Shown here: positions 8,076-16,732 of the stretch, piece by piece
Position numbering within the stretch: position 1 is the stretch's first letter
How the letters are laid out: each line of letters begins with the position of its first letter
NCBI GenBank assembly: GCA_038108875.1
Contig: JAYNII010000008.1
Span: forward strand, 1-60,117
Source of the DNA: VMDH01 sp038108875
GTDB taxonomy: Bacteria > Pseudomonadota > Gammaproteobacteria > Magnimaribacterales > D2472
DNA length: 60,117 bases
Direction of reading: 5' to 3'
Position numbers and translations under genes: made by a program
Notes under the pieces: generated by a model
Told to the model about the DNA's origin: nothing
Databases searched by the model: none
The model's input: the letters and a program-made list of their open reading frames with translations, nothing else

Positions 8076-10205
8076 ATGAGTAATAACACTGAAAATAAAT
8101 GTCCAGTGATGCATGGAAGCTTGGCTTCAAATAGCTCCTCTGGAACATCAAATAAAGATTGGTGGCCTAATCAGTTAAATCTTAGTATCTTGCATCAGCA
8201 CGATAGGAAGAGCGATCCCATGGATGATGGGTTTAATTATGCTGATGAATTTAAAAAGCTTGACTACGAGGCACTTAAAAAAGATTTAAGTGATTTGATG
8301 ACCGATTCACAGGATTGGTGGCCAGCTGACTATGGTCATTACGGCCCCTTTTTCATCAGAATGACTTGGCACGCTGCTGGTACGTATAGGATTGGGGATG
8401 GTAGAGGCGGCGGAGGTACCGGTGCCCAAAGATTCGCTCCATTAAACAGTTGGCCAGATAATGGAAACCTTGATAAGGCTAGAAGATTGCTTTGGCCGAT
8501 TAAGAAGAAGTACGGCAAAAAAATTAGCTGGGCAGATCTTTTAATTCTCGCCGGCAATGTTGCAATTGAATCTATGGGGGGCAAAACTTTTGGATTCGGT
8601 GGAGGCAGACCAGATATTTGGGCTCCTGAAGAAGATATTAACTGGGGAGCCGAAACCGCATGGCTTACCAATGAGAGGTACAGCGGCGTTAGGGACTTAG
8701 CTAATCCCTTAGGCGCTGTTCAAATGGGTTTAATTTATGTGAATCCGCAAGGACCAGATGGGGAGCCTGATCCGTTAAAGAGCGCTGTAGATATCAGAGA
8801 AACCTTTGGACGTATGGCCATGAATGATGAAGAAACAGTTGCCCTAGTTGCTGGAGGGCATACTTTTGGTAAGGGTCATGGCGCAGGACCAGATTCAAAT
8901 GTTGGTGCTGAGCCAGAGGGCGCTGCACTAGAGGAAATGGGATTTGGCTGGACAAGCTCTTATGGTTCAGGCAAGGGTAGAGATACTATCACTAGCGGTT
9001 TTGAAGGCGCTTGGACATCTAATCCAACCAAGTGGGATAACGGATACTTTGATTTGTTATTTGGATATGAGTGGGAGCAACATACAACACCGGCTGGAGC
9101 AATTGTATGGCATGCAGTTGGACAATCCGAAGAAGATAAAGCACCAGATGCTGAAGATCCTTCTATCAAGGTTCCAACCATGATGACGACCGCAGATATG
9201 GCCTTAAGAATGGATCCTGAGTACAACAAAATATCTAAGAGATTTCATGAAAATCCAGAAGAATTTGCTGATGCCTTTGCTAGGGCATGGTTTAAGTTGT
9301 TGCACAGAGATATGGGTCCCAAGTGCAGATATTTAGGACCTGAAGTTCCTGCCGAAGATCTTATTTGGCAAGATCCAGTTCCTGCAGGAAACTCTAACTA
9401 TGACTTAGAAGCAGTTAAGACTGCAATTAATAATGCTGGTCTTAGTATCCAGGAATTAGTTGAGACTGCATGGGCCAGTGCTTCTACTTTCAGAAATTCT
9501 GATCTTAGAGGTGGAGCCAATGGTGCAAGAATTAGGCTTGCTCCTCAGAAGGACTGGGCTGTAAATAAACCTGAGCAGCTCGCTAAAGTGCTGGCAATTT
9601 ATGAGCAAATTGCATTTGATTCAGGTGCTTCTGTTGCTGATGTAATTGTTCTTGCAGGAAACGTTGGTATAGAAAAAGCAACCGGAACTAAACTTGCCTT
9701 TACTCCGGGCAGGGGCGATGCTTCAGCTGAGCAAACTGATGCAGAATCTTTTGCGGTCTTGGAACCAGTAGCAGATGGATTTAGAAATTACTACGGTCCG
9801 TCAGCAACTATAGCTGCTGAAGAAATGCTTCTAGATAAAGCTCAATTGCTAGGACTAACTGCTCCAGAAATGACTGTCTTGGTAGGAGGTCTCAGATCTC
9901 TTGGTATCAACAGTGAATTAGGATTGACTATTGAAAACAATGACATCCTATCCAATGATTGGTTTGTGAAATTATTGGATATGTCAGTAGCTTGGAAACC
10001 AAATGGAACTGGAAACTCATACCATGGGTTCGATCGTGTTTCAGGGGATAAAGTAAGCTCTGCAACAAGGGTAGATTTAGTTTTTGGATCAAATTCACAA
10101 CTTCGGGCTTTAGCTGAGGTGTATGCAAGTGATGATGCCAAAGAAAAGTTAGTCAATGACTTTATTGCAGCTTGGAATAAAGTTATGAATAACGGTTTAT
10201 TCTAA
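8076..10205 (+). CDS. katG: Catalase-peroxidase KatG
   Basis: Bifunctional haem catalase-peroxidase that destroys H2O2 in the cytoplasm. Seen: distal-site R95, W98 and H99 in IRMTWHAAGTYR, the Met-Tyr-Trp adduct residues W98, Y221 and M247 needed for catalase activity, and the proximal haem ligand H262 in GGHTFGKGHG. The second, haem-less peroxidase-like domain fills the C-terminal half. At 709 residues it is complete. No signal peptide. AAGGA about ten bases before ATG serves as ribosome site. Divergent oxyR is the likely activator. A strong terminator follows. Confidence 0.98.
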   Translation: MSNNTENKCPVMHGSLASNSSSGTSNKDWWPNQLNLSILHQHDRKSDPMDDGFNYADEFKKLDYEALKKDLSDLMTDSQDWWPADYGHYGPFFIRMTWHAAGTYRIGDGRGGGGTGAQRFAPLNSWPDNGNLDKARRLLWPIKKKYGKKISWADLLILAGNVAIESMGGKTFGFGGGRPDIWAPEEDINWGAETAWLTNERYSGVRDLANPLGAVQMGLIYVNPQGPDGEPDPLKSAVDIRETFGRMAMNDEETVALVAGGHTFGKGHGAGPDSNVGAEPEGAALEEMGFGWTSSYGSGKGRDTITSGFEGAWTSNPTKWDNGYFDLLFGYEWEQHTTPAGAIVWHAVGQSEEDKAPDAEDPSIKVPTMMTTADMALRMDPEYNKISKRFHENPEEFADAFARAWFKLLHRDMGPKCRYLGPEVPAEDLIWQDPVPAGNSNYDLEAVKTAINNAGLSIQELVETAWASASTFRNSDLRGGANGARIRLAPQKDWAVNKPEQLAKVLAIYEQIAFDSGASVADVIVLAGNVGIEKATGTKLAFTPGRGDASAEQTDAESFAVLEPVADGFRNYYGPSATIAAEEMLLDKAQLLGLTAPEMTVLVGGLRSLGINSELGLTIENNDILSNDWFVKLLDMSVAWKPNGTGNSYHGFDRVSGDKVSSATRVDLVFGSNSQLRALAEVYASDDAKEKLVNDFIAAWNKVMNNGLF

Positions 10206-10226
10206 ATAACTGAAGCTTTTAGATCT

Positions 10227-10257
10227 ATTAAGGGCCCATCAGGGCCCTTAATTTTTT
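10227..10257 (+). terminator. Intrinsic terminator after katG
   Basis: An 11-base stem, ATTAAGGGCCC (10227-10237) with GGGCCCTTAAT (10242-10252), a four-base loop, then a T run to 10257. Confidence 0.93.
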
Positions 10258-10298
10258 GATAACTTTAATGAAAGGTCATTGTCTTGTATCATTCACCC

Positions 10299-10778
10299 AT
10301 GAAGATAGCAATTTATCCTGGTTCATTTGATCCCCTAACATTTGGCCATATTGATATCCTTGAAAGGGCTACAGCGCTTTTTGATAAGGTAATTATCGGA
10401 GTTGCAGAAAGCAAAGCGAAGAAGCCACTTTTTTCAGTTGACGAAAGATTGGCTTTAATTAATGAAATGTTTGCAGATAATAACAAGATCGAAAGCTTGG
10501 GCTATTCAGAGAAGCTCACCGTAGATCTAGCTAGAGAAAACAATGCTGTTGCAATAATTAGAGGCTTGAGAGCAGTTGCAGATTTCGAGTACGAATTTCA
10601 GCTAGCGACTATGAATAGATCACTTGCTCCGGATATTGAAAGCATATTCTTTACCCCCAAAGATACCTTGATTTACGTTTCATCAAGCTTGGTCAAAGAA
10701 ATTGCTCAATTTGGAGGAGATGTGACTCGTTTTGTTCCTGAACATGTAGTTAGAGCTTTAGAGAAAAAATTTACTTAA
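10299..10778 (+). CDS. coaD: Phosphopantetheine adenylyltransferase
   Basis: Makes dephospho-CoA from 4'-phosphopantetheine and ATP, the penultimate CoA step. Seen: nucleotidyltransferase N terminus AIYPGSFDPLTFGHIDI with the TxGH motif, RGLRAVADFEYE, and YVSSSLVKEIA near the end. The ATG at 10299 gives 159 residues, the E. coli length. A TTG at 10284 would add five residues and has AAAGG at good distance, so it cannot be excluded. The 3' end overlaps the convergent mutM gene by eight bases. Confidence 0.96.
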   Translation: MKIAIYPGSFDPLTFGHIDILERATALFDKVIIGVAESKAKKPLFSVDERLALINEMFADNNKIESLGYSEKLTVDLARENNAVAIIRGLRAVADFEYEFQLATMNRSLAPDIESIFFTPKDTLIYVSSSLVKEIAQFGGDVTRFVPEHVVRALEKKFT

Positions 10779-11586
10779 CTCTCTGACATTGATTGCAGAA
10801 AAAACTAGCTCTTTGCCCAATTACCATCCTGTTAATTAAGTTACCACAATTAGGGCAAGGTAGATCCTGATTCCCATATACTTTTAACTTGATCTTAAAA
10901 TATCCTTTATTACCCTCAGGACTATAAAAGTTTCTTAGAGTGGTTCCCCCTAAAGCTATTGCTTTCTTTAGTACTTTTTTAATTGCTTGTACAAGTCTTT
11001 CTATATCTGCATGTGTTAATTTATCTCCTGCTGTGAGGGGATGTATGTTTGACATGAACAGTGCCTCGTTTGCATAAATATTTCCAACCCCAACTACTAT
11101 CTGCTGGTTCATAATCAAGTTTTTGATTGCAGCGCTGGAATTGCAAACTCTTGTTTGTAAGTATTTTGCATTAAAACTATTTAAAAGCGGCTCTGGGCCA
11201 AGTTGATTATCGAAGATTGAAAAGGCTTCTCGAGTTAGAATTTTAAAATAACCAAATTTACGAGTATCGTTAAACACAATATTTTCTTTAGAAAAATGGA
11301 AGATAATGTGGTCATGTTTTTCAATTCTGTTGCTACCTGATTCTTGGATACGTAATGTTCCTGTCATACCCAAGTGAAGTAGATGAAAAGAATTTGAAAA
11401 TTCTAAAACAATACATTTAGCTCTTCTAAAGATCTTTTTAATCTGAAGATTTTCTAAAGCATGAATATTCCTTGCATCCAGCTTCCATCTTAAGTTTGGA
11501 TTGACGACGCTAACATGCGTTAGAATTTTTCCTTCAAAAGATTTTAAGACCTGAACAGAAGTTTCTACTTCTGGAAGTTCAGGCAT
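10771..11586 (-). CDS. mutM: Formamidopyrimidine-DNA glycosylase MutM/Fpg
   Basis: Base-excision repair bifunctional glycosylase/AP lyase that removes 8-oxoguanine and ring-opened purines. Seen: catalytic N terminus PELPEVE with P2 and E3, K57 in RRAKC, the helix-two-turn-helix region around NQQIVVGVGNIYANEALF, and the zinc finger C244, C247, C264, C267 with R259. The length of 271 is normal. Its start overlaps the tolC stop by one base, so tolC and mutM form a translationally coupled pair; the coaD gene converges and overlaps by eight bases. Confidence 0.97.
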   Translation of the reverse strand: MPELPEVETSVQVLKSFEGKILTHVSVVNPNLRWKLDARNIHALENLQIKKIFRRAKCIVLEFSNSFHLLHLGMTGTLRIQESGSNRIEKHDHIIFHFSKENIVFNDTRKFGYFKILTREAFSIFDNQLGPEPLLNSFNAKYLQTRVCNSSAAIKNLIMNQQIVVGVGNIYANEALFMSNIHPLTAGDKLTHADIERLVQAIKKVLKKAIALGGTTLRNFYSPEGNKGYFKIKLKVYGNQDLPCPNCGNLINRMVIGQRASFFCNQCQRVK

Positions 11587-12917
11587 TATCCAAGCAGATT
11601 GTTAATTTCTACAAGGTTTTGGGGTTGCAAGGTGCCAGCTGCAAGATGGAGTTTTAAAATAGAAAGTAAATAATCGTACTTAGCATTTGCAAGATTCTTT
11701 TCTGCAGAATAAAGACTCTTTTCTGCTTGGAGAAGATCAACAATATTTCTCGTACCCACTTCATAACCCACTCTGGTCGCTTCAAGGGCAGTGGTTGCTG
11801 AAACTACTGCTTGCTTTTGTGCCTTAAGATTGGCGACTAAAGTAATTACATTCGAATATTGAGATCTGGTTTCTTGTATTACACTTCTTTCAACAAAAAT
11901 CGCATCCTGGTCTGCTTGATTAAAGCTTGCATAAGCTTGTTTTCTTCTAGAGTTAACAGCTCCCCCTTGAAAGATTGGAACACTCCATTGCAACGCATAG
12001 TTATCTCTTTGAGTTGCATCAGGAACTGTGATTTGAAAATTTCCAGTATTTAAGCCGTCATAGGAATATTGGTTTGTTTCTGATTCTGATTTGCTCGCAA
12101 CAATATCTATTTTAGGAAGGTGATTGGAGGCTGCTCCACGAGCTGCATTTTTGGCAGCTAACTTCCTCAATTGAGCTGCCTGGAGCCTGAAATTATTTTC
12201 AAGGGCTTTTGCAACCCATTCATCTTTATCTGCAGGAACAGGGTTTTGAACATTCATCTCATTAATCAAACCATCAATAGAGAAAACGTCCCTACCAATA
12301 ATTGCATTTAATGCTTCTCGAGAGGTATAGATTGCTCCTTCTGCTTTTATTTTTGCTGCTAAGCTTAGATCATAAGCAAGTTGGGCTTCTTGGACCTCGG
12401 TCACTGCAGATAAACCTACCTCGTATCTTTGCTTAGTTTGATCTAATTGCCTTTGTATAGCTTTCTCTTCTGATAATGCTGCACTCAAATTATCTATTGA
12501 GCGCAACACATTAAAATAAGCTTCAGCAGTTCTCACTATGAGCGATTGTTGATTAAAGGCAAATTCGGCTTCGGAGGCATCCGTTAGAAGTTTTGATCGT
12601 TTATAGCCAAACCAGGAATCTAATCTAAATAATGGCTGAGAAAGCCTAGCCTGAGATGAAAAACTATTATATTGATTTTTTAAGACATCATCTTCAAAGT
12701 ACTCGTTCCAATTTGTTTGTCCTGAGAGCTGGATATTAGGTAATAATTGCGCTCTTCCTTGAACTTCTATTTCTTTGTCTGCTATTAAAGAATATTCTGC
12801 AGATTTGTATTGCGGATCATTTTCGAGAGCTTCGTTGTAGATATCAAGAAGATTTTCTGAGTAAAGACTAGAACTTACTGCAAAGATTAATAGAGCTTTT
12901 ACTGAATGAATTTTCAA
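11586..12917 (-). CDS. tolC: TolC-family outer-membrane efflux channel
   Basis: Trimeric outer-membrane beta-barrel and periplasmic tunnel shared by tripartite efflux pumps and type I secretion. Seen: signal peptide (MKIHSVKALLIFAVSSSLYS), then two OEP repeats, each with long helices; LLDIYNEALENDP near the start and GTRNIVDLLQAEKSLYSAEKN near the end are typical TolC signatures. 443 residues. The gene has a leader of about 130 bases and a promoter whose -35 lies in an operator shared with the RND pump at 50588-54681, so it is the likely partner of that pump. It is coupled to mutM. Confidence 0.93.
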   Translation of the reverse strand: MKIHSVKALLIFAVSSSLYSENLLDIYNEALENDPQYKSAEYSLIADKEIEVQGRAQLLPNIQLSGQTNWNEYFEDDVLKNQYNSFSSQARLSQPLFRLDSWFGYKRSKLLTDASEAEFAFNQQSLIVRTAEAYFNVLRSIDNLSAALSEEKAIQRQLDQTKQRYEVGLSAVTEVQEAQLAYDLSLAAKIKAEGAIYTSREALNAIIGRDVFSIDGLINEMNVQNPVPADKDEWVAKALENNFRLQAAQLRKLAAKNAARGAASNHLPKIDIVASKSESETNQYSYDGLNTGNFQITVPDATQRDNYALQWSVPIFQGGAVNSRRKQAYASFNQADQDAIFVERSVIQETRSQYSNVITLVANLKAQKQAVVSATTALEATRVGYEVGTRNIVDLLQAEKSLYSAEKNLANAKYDYLLSILKLHLAAGTLQPQNLVEINNLLG

Positions 12918-13057
12918 AATTACACCTTAGTTAATTGAAAAAATAATATCAGCAACATATTAAACGATATTAGGATTGAACTAAATAATACGAGTTCTTT
13001 ATTTATATCGGACAAATTATTGTTGAGAAAATCTTTCATAATTTTGTAAAGATGAGC

Positions 13058-13085
13058 ATCATAGCTTAAATGTTTACACTGTCAA
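13058..13085 (-). promoter_or_regulatory. tolC promoter with -35 inside a TetR-type operator
   Basis: On the minus strand TTGACA (13085-13080), 16 bases, then TATGAT (13063-13058). The perfect -35 hexamer lies in the palindrome at 13066-13092, so a bound repressor would block RNA polymerase. Transcription would start near 13051. Confidence 0.7.
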
Positions 13086-13092
13086 CATTTAA
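13066..13092. promoter_or_regulatory. Palindromic operator upstream of tolC, same as in the tetR-RND region
   Basis: A 27-base inverted repeat with arms TTAAATGTT and AACATTTAA and inner ACA/TGT; only two symmetric positions and the centre fail to pair. Read on the minus strand, 24 bases of it match 50510-50533 except for the central base. This is direct sequence identity; regulation by the TetR protein encoded at 49898-50506 is inference. Confidence 0.75.
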
Positions 13093-13152
13093 ACAAATAC
13101 TTTTATCGTTTTCTTAAAAGATAAATACCCAGTGAAGCTTGTAAGAATGGGA

Positions 13153-13158
13153 TATAAT
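13153..13158 (+). promoter_or_regulatory. Predicted -10 of the thiC promoter, near-leaderless transcript
   Basis: TATAAT at 13153-13158 would place the transcription start near 13165, only about seven bases before the thiC ATG. No good -35 is visible. If used, the mRNA is almost leaderless. Confidence 0.45.
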
Positions 13159-13171
13159 TTCAACATTAATC

Positions 13172-14839
13172 ATGTCTAACAAAGTTAAGCCCCAAGACTA
13201 TGTGAAGAAGATTTTTGTTACTTCGGACATAGATGCCTCTATAAAAGTTCCTTTTAAAGAAATTACTCAAACTGGAGATCCCAAAGATAATCCTCCTTTA
13301 AGAATTTATGATACTTCGGGTCCCCTAGGAGCCAAAGATTTTAAGGCCTCTTTGAAGGGAATACCGAAATTAAGAAAGTCTTGGGTTGTTAAAAGAAAAG
13401 GTAATAATCTTTCTCAGCTACATTATGCTAAACAAGGAATTATTACTGAAGAAATGCAATTTGTGGCTCTAAGAGAAAATGAGCTTTTAAAGCAAGCAGA
13501 TTGGCTTGGCATTCGCTCCCCATACCGAAGTAATTTACCTAACAATATAACAGCAGAATACGTGCGCAATGAGATAGCCGCAGGCAGAGCCATTATTCCT
13601 GCTAATATTAGACATACCGAGCTTGAACCTACCATCATAGGCAAAAATTTTCTTGTTAAAGTTAATGCTAATATTGGAAATTCCAGTTTAGGATCCAACA
13701 TAGACGATGAGGTAGAAAAGTTAGTTTGGTCTACTAATTGGGGAGCAGATACTGTGATGGATCTCTCAACTGGAAAAAATATTCATCAAACCAGAGAATG
13801 GATTATTAGGAACTCCCCAGTGCCAATTGGTACTGTACCAATCTACCAAGCCCTTGAAAAAGTTAATGGCAAGCCTGAAGATTTAAACTGGGAAGTTTTT
13901 TCTGAAACCTTAATAGAGCAAGCCGAGCAAGGCGTTGACTATTTCACTATTCACGCTGGAGTATTGCTTGAATATGTTCCACTAACTGCAAATAGACTCA
14001 CAGGAATTGTATCCAGGGGAGGGTCAATTATGGCAGGCTGGTGCCTTGCTCACCATCAGCAAAACTTTTTGTACACTCATTTCGAAGATATTTGTGACAT
14101 TATGAAAACTTATGACGTTTCTTTTTCCTTAGGAGATGGCTTAAGACCAGGCAGTATTGCAGATGCAAATGATGAGGCGCAGTTTGCTGAATTAAAAACT
14201 CTAGGGGAGTTAACTAAAATTGCATGGAGTCATGATGTTCAAGTAATGATTGAGGGTCCTGGGCATGTGCCTCTTAATCTAATCAAGGAAAATATGGAAT
14301 TGGAGAATGATTGGTGTTTTGAAGCTCCTTTCTATACTCTGGGCCCGCTAACAACCGACATTGCTCCTGGATATGATCACATTACTTCTGCAATAGGAGC
14401 AGCAAATATAGGATCGTTTGGAACTTCCATGCTTTGTTACGTTACTCCTAAAGAACATTTAGGATTACCCAATAAAGAGGATGTTAAACAAGGCCTTATT
14501 GCTTATAAGATAGCAGCTCATGCAGCAGATGTTGCTAAAGGTCATAAAGGTGCTTACGTTAGGGATTATATGCTTTCAAAAGCTAGGTTTGAATTTAGAT
14601 GGGAAGATCAATTTAATCTTGGTTTAGATCCTGACACTGCCAGAGATTATCACGATGAAACTTTACCAAAGGAATCAGGAAAGACTGCACATTTTTGTTC
14701 AATGTGTGGGCCAAAATTCTGCTCCATGAAGATATCTCAAGACATTAGAGATCGAGAAAAAAATATTGCTACTGTTGAAATAGGTATGCAAGAGAAGGCT
14801 AAGGAATTCAAAGCCCAAGGCTCTAAAATTTATAAATAA
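13172..14839 (+). CDS. thiC: Phosphomethylpyrimidine synthase ThiC
   Basis: Radical SAM enzyme that rearranges aminoimidazole ribotide to the HMP phosphate half of thiamin. Seen: NPPLRIYDTSGP near the N terminus, RGGSIMAGWCLAHHQQN, EGPGHVPLN, and the C-terminal CSMCGPKFC cluster-binding motif (CX2CX4C) typical of ThiC. The 555 residues cover the whole catalytic core; E. coli ThiC is longer mainly at its N terminus. Its stop shares one base with the parE start. The upstream region lacks a TPP riboswitch, unlike many bacterial thiC genes. Confidence 0.97.
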   Translation: MSNKVKPQDYVKKIFVTSDIDASIKVPFKEITQTGDPKDNPPLRIYDTSGPLGAKDFKASLKGIPKLRKSWVVKRKGNNLSQLHYAKQGIITEEMQFVALRENELLKQADWLGIRSPYRSNLPNNITAEYVRNEIAAGRAIIPANIRHTELEPTIIGKNFLVKVNANIGNSSLGSNIDDEVEKLVWSTNWGADTVMDLSTGKNIHQTREWIIRNSPVPIGTVPIYQALEKVNGKPEDLNWEVFSETLIEQAEQGVDYFTIHAGVLLEYVPLTANRLTGIVSRGGSIMAGWCLAHHQQNFLYTHFEDICDIMKTYDVSFSLGDGLRPGSIADANDEAQFAELKTLGELTKIAWSHDVQVMIEGPGHVPLNLIKENMELENDWCFEAPFYTLGPLTTDIAPGYDHITSAIGAANIGSFGTSMLCYVTPKEHLGLPNKEDVKQGLIAYKIAAHAADVAKGHKGAYVRDYMLSKARFEFRWEDQFNLGLDPDTARDYHDETLPKESGKTAHFCSMCGPKFCSMKISQDIRDREKNIATVEIGMQEKAKEFKAQGSKIYK

Positions 14840-16731
14840 TGGCTGCTGGAAATTATGACTCCAAATCAATAGAGGTCTTATCAGGCCTAGATCCTGTTAG
14901 AAAGAGGCCTGGAATGTATACTGATACATCCACGCCCAATCATTTGGTCCAGGAAGTACTAGATAATTCAGTTGATGAGGCACTTGCAGGATATTGCTCC
15001 ACAATTAAAGTTAGTTTGTTCAAAGATGGTTCAATTGAGATTTCAGATGATGGCAGAGGTATGCCAATTGATGTTCATCCTGAGCATAAAGTTACTGGGG
15101 TTGAACTTATACTCTGTAAATTGCATGCAGGCGCAAAATTTTCTGGCGAAAATTATAATTTTTCAGGTGGATTGCATGGTGTTGGCGTATCTGTTGTCAA
15201 TGCGCTTTCAGAGAGTTTGATAGTTACTGTTAAGCGAAATACAAAAGAGATGCAAATGGAATTCGCAGGCGGAGAAAAGATAAAAGAATTAACAGAAATT
15301 GGCTCGGTGGGTGCTAGAAACACTGGGACAAAAATACTTTTCGTTCCTGATGAAAAATATTTTGAGTCAACTAAACTAAAATTATCAGCTCTAAAGCATT
15401 TGCTCAAAGCAAAAGCAGTTTTGTGTCCTGGCTTAAGAATTCAATACTTTGATGAAAGCAAAGACGAAAAGATAGAGTGGCAGTTTGAAAACGGTTTATC
15501 TAGTTATCTTGCAGAATCAGAAGACTCAGGGTCTTTTGTTTTAAAAGACTCTGTGCATTGTTCAAAATTAGATAAAGACAGCGGACTTGATTTTATTATT
15601 AATTGGTCTGATTCGATAGCAAAAGATCCCATTAATGAAACTTATGTGAATCTGATTCCAACTGCTCAGGGAGGTTCGCATTTAAGCGGATTTAAATCTG
15701 GGCTATTAGATGCATTAAAAGAATTCTGTGAATTTAGAAATTTGCTTCCTAAAGGAATTAAATTAACCTCTGATGACACTATTGCTAATGCAAACTTTGT
15801 AGTTTCCTCTAAGTTAAAAAATCCTCAATTTGCCGGTCAGACTAAAGAAAGACTGGATTCCAAGGATCATCAATCTTTTGTTTCTGCTACAACCAAGGAT
15901 TTCTTTAGCATTTGGTTGAACAAGCATACCGAAGAGGGGGAGTTGATTGCAGGGATTGCTATAAGATCCGCACAAGCAAGATCCAAAGATGCTAAACAAG
16001 TTGAACGTAAAAAGGCTTTTCAGGGACCTGCTCTGCCAGGGAAATTATCCGATTGCAACAGTGATGAATTAGATAAGACTGAGTTATTTTTAGTGGAAGG
16101 AGATTCTGCAGGAGGTTCAGCCAAACAAGCAAGAGAAAGATCTTTTCAAGCTATCATGCCGCTTAGAGGTAAGATACTAAATACTTGGGATTTAGATAGC
16201 GACGAAATTCTAAAATCGCAAGAAATTAAAGACTTGGCTACTGCAATTGGGGTTAATCCTGGAAGCAGTGAAATTAGTAGATTGAGATATGGAAAAATCT
16301 GTATTTTAGCAGATGCTGATTCAGACGGTTTGCATATAGCTACATTGCTTTGCGCATTATTCTTAAGACATTATCGGGGGTTAGTTGAAGCAGGAAGAAT
16401 ATACGTTGCTATGCCTCCCCTTTACAGAATTGACTGTGGCAAAGAAAAATTTTATGCCTTGGATGAAAAAGAAAAAGATAAACTCATCGAAGAATTAAAG
16501 AAAAAACAAGGCAAACCCAAAATAGATATTCAACGATTTAAGGGTCTTGGAGAAATGAACCCCAACCAATTGAGAGAAACAGTAATGGATAAAACAACTC
16601 GCAGATTAGTTCAGCTTACTGTTCAAGCAAAAGATAATGTAAATTCAACTATGGATTTATTGCTATCAAAAAAGAGAGCATCCGATAGAAAAACCTGGCT
16701 TGAGAAAAAGGGAAGAATAGCGACTTTGTAG
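14839..16731 (+). CDS. parE: DNA topoisomerase IV subunit B (ParE)
   Basis: ATPase subunit of topoisomerase IV, which decatenates daughter chromosomes. Seen: GHKL ATPase residues E39 and N43 in QEVLDNSVDEALAG, the RKRPGMYTDT segment that matches E. coli ParE rather than GyrB, the TOPRIM motif VEGDSAGGSA (E420 region), DADSDG near residue 495 and the C-terminal RFKGLGEMNP. The length of 630 is the ParE length; GyrB would have an extra insert. It starts one base inside the thiC stop and is one base from parC. Confidence 0.97.
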   Translation: MAAGNYDSKSIEVLSGLDPVRKRPGMYTDTSTPNHLVQEVLDNSVDEALAGYCSTIKVSLFKDGSIEISDDGRGMPIDVHPEHKVTGVELILCKLHAGAKFSGENYNFSGGLHGVGVSVVNALSESLIVTVKRNTKEMQMEFAGGEKIKELTEIGSVGARNTGTKILFVPDEKYFESTKLKLSALKHLLKAKAVLCPGLRIQYFDESKDEKIEWQFENGLSSYLAESEDSGSFVLKDSVHCSKLDKDSGLDFIINWSDSIAKDPINETYVNLIPTAQGGSHLSGFKSGLLDALKEFCEFRNLLPKGIKLTSDDTIANANFVVSSKLKNPQFAGQTKERLDSKDHQSFVSATTKDFFSIWLNKHTEEGELIAGIAIRSAQARSKDAKQVERKKAFQGPALPGKLSDCNSDELDKTELFLVEGDSAGGSAKQARERSFQAIMPLRGKILNTWDLDSDEILKSQEIKDLATAIGVNPGSSEISRLRYGKICILADADSDGLHIATLLCALFLRHYRGLVEAGRIYVAMPPLYRIDCGKEKFYALDEKEKDKLIEELKKKQGKPKIDIQRFKGLGEMNPNQLRETVMDKTTRRLVQLTVQAKDNVNSTMDLLLSKKRASDRKTWLEKKGRIATL

Positions 16732-16732
16732 T

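Noticed and set aside
8339..8671. 110-residue open frame antisense to katG
   Set aside because: It lies wholly within katG, has a shadow-like composition and no ribosome site or family motif.
12918..13171. Possible TPP riboswitch before thiC
   Set aside because: None of the conserved THI-box core sequences is visible, and the likely transcript start leaves no room for it.
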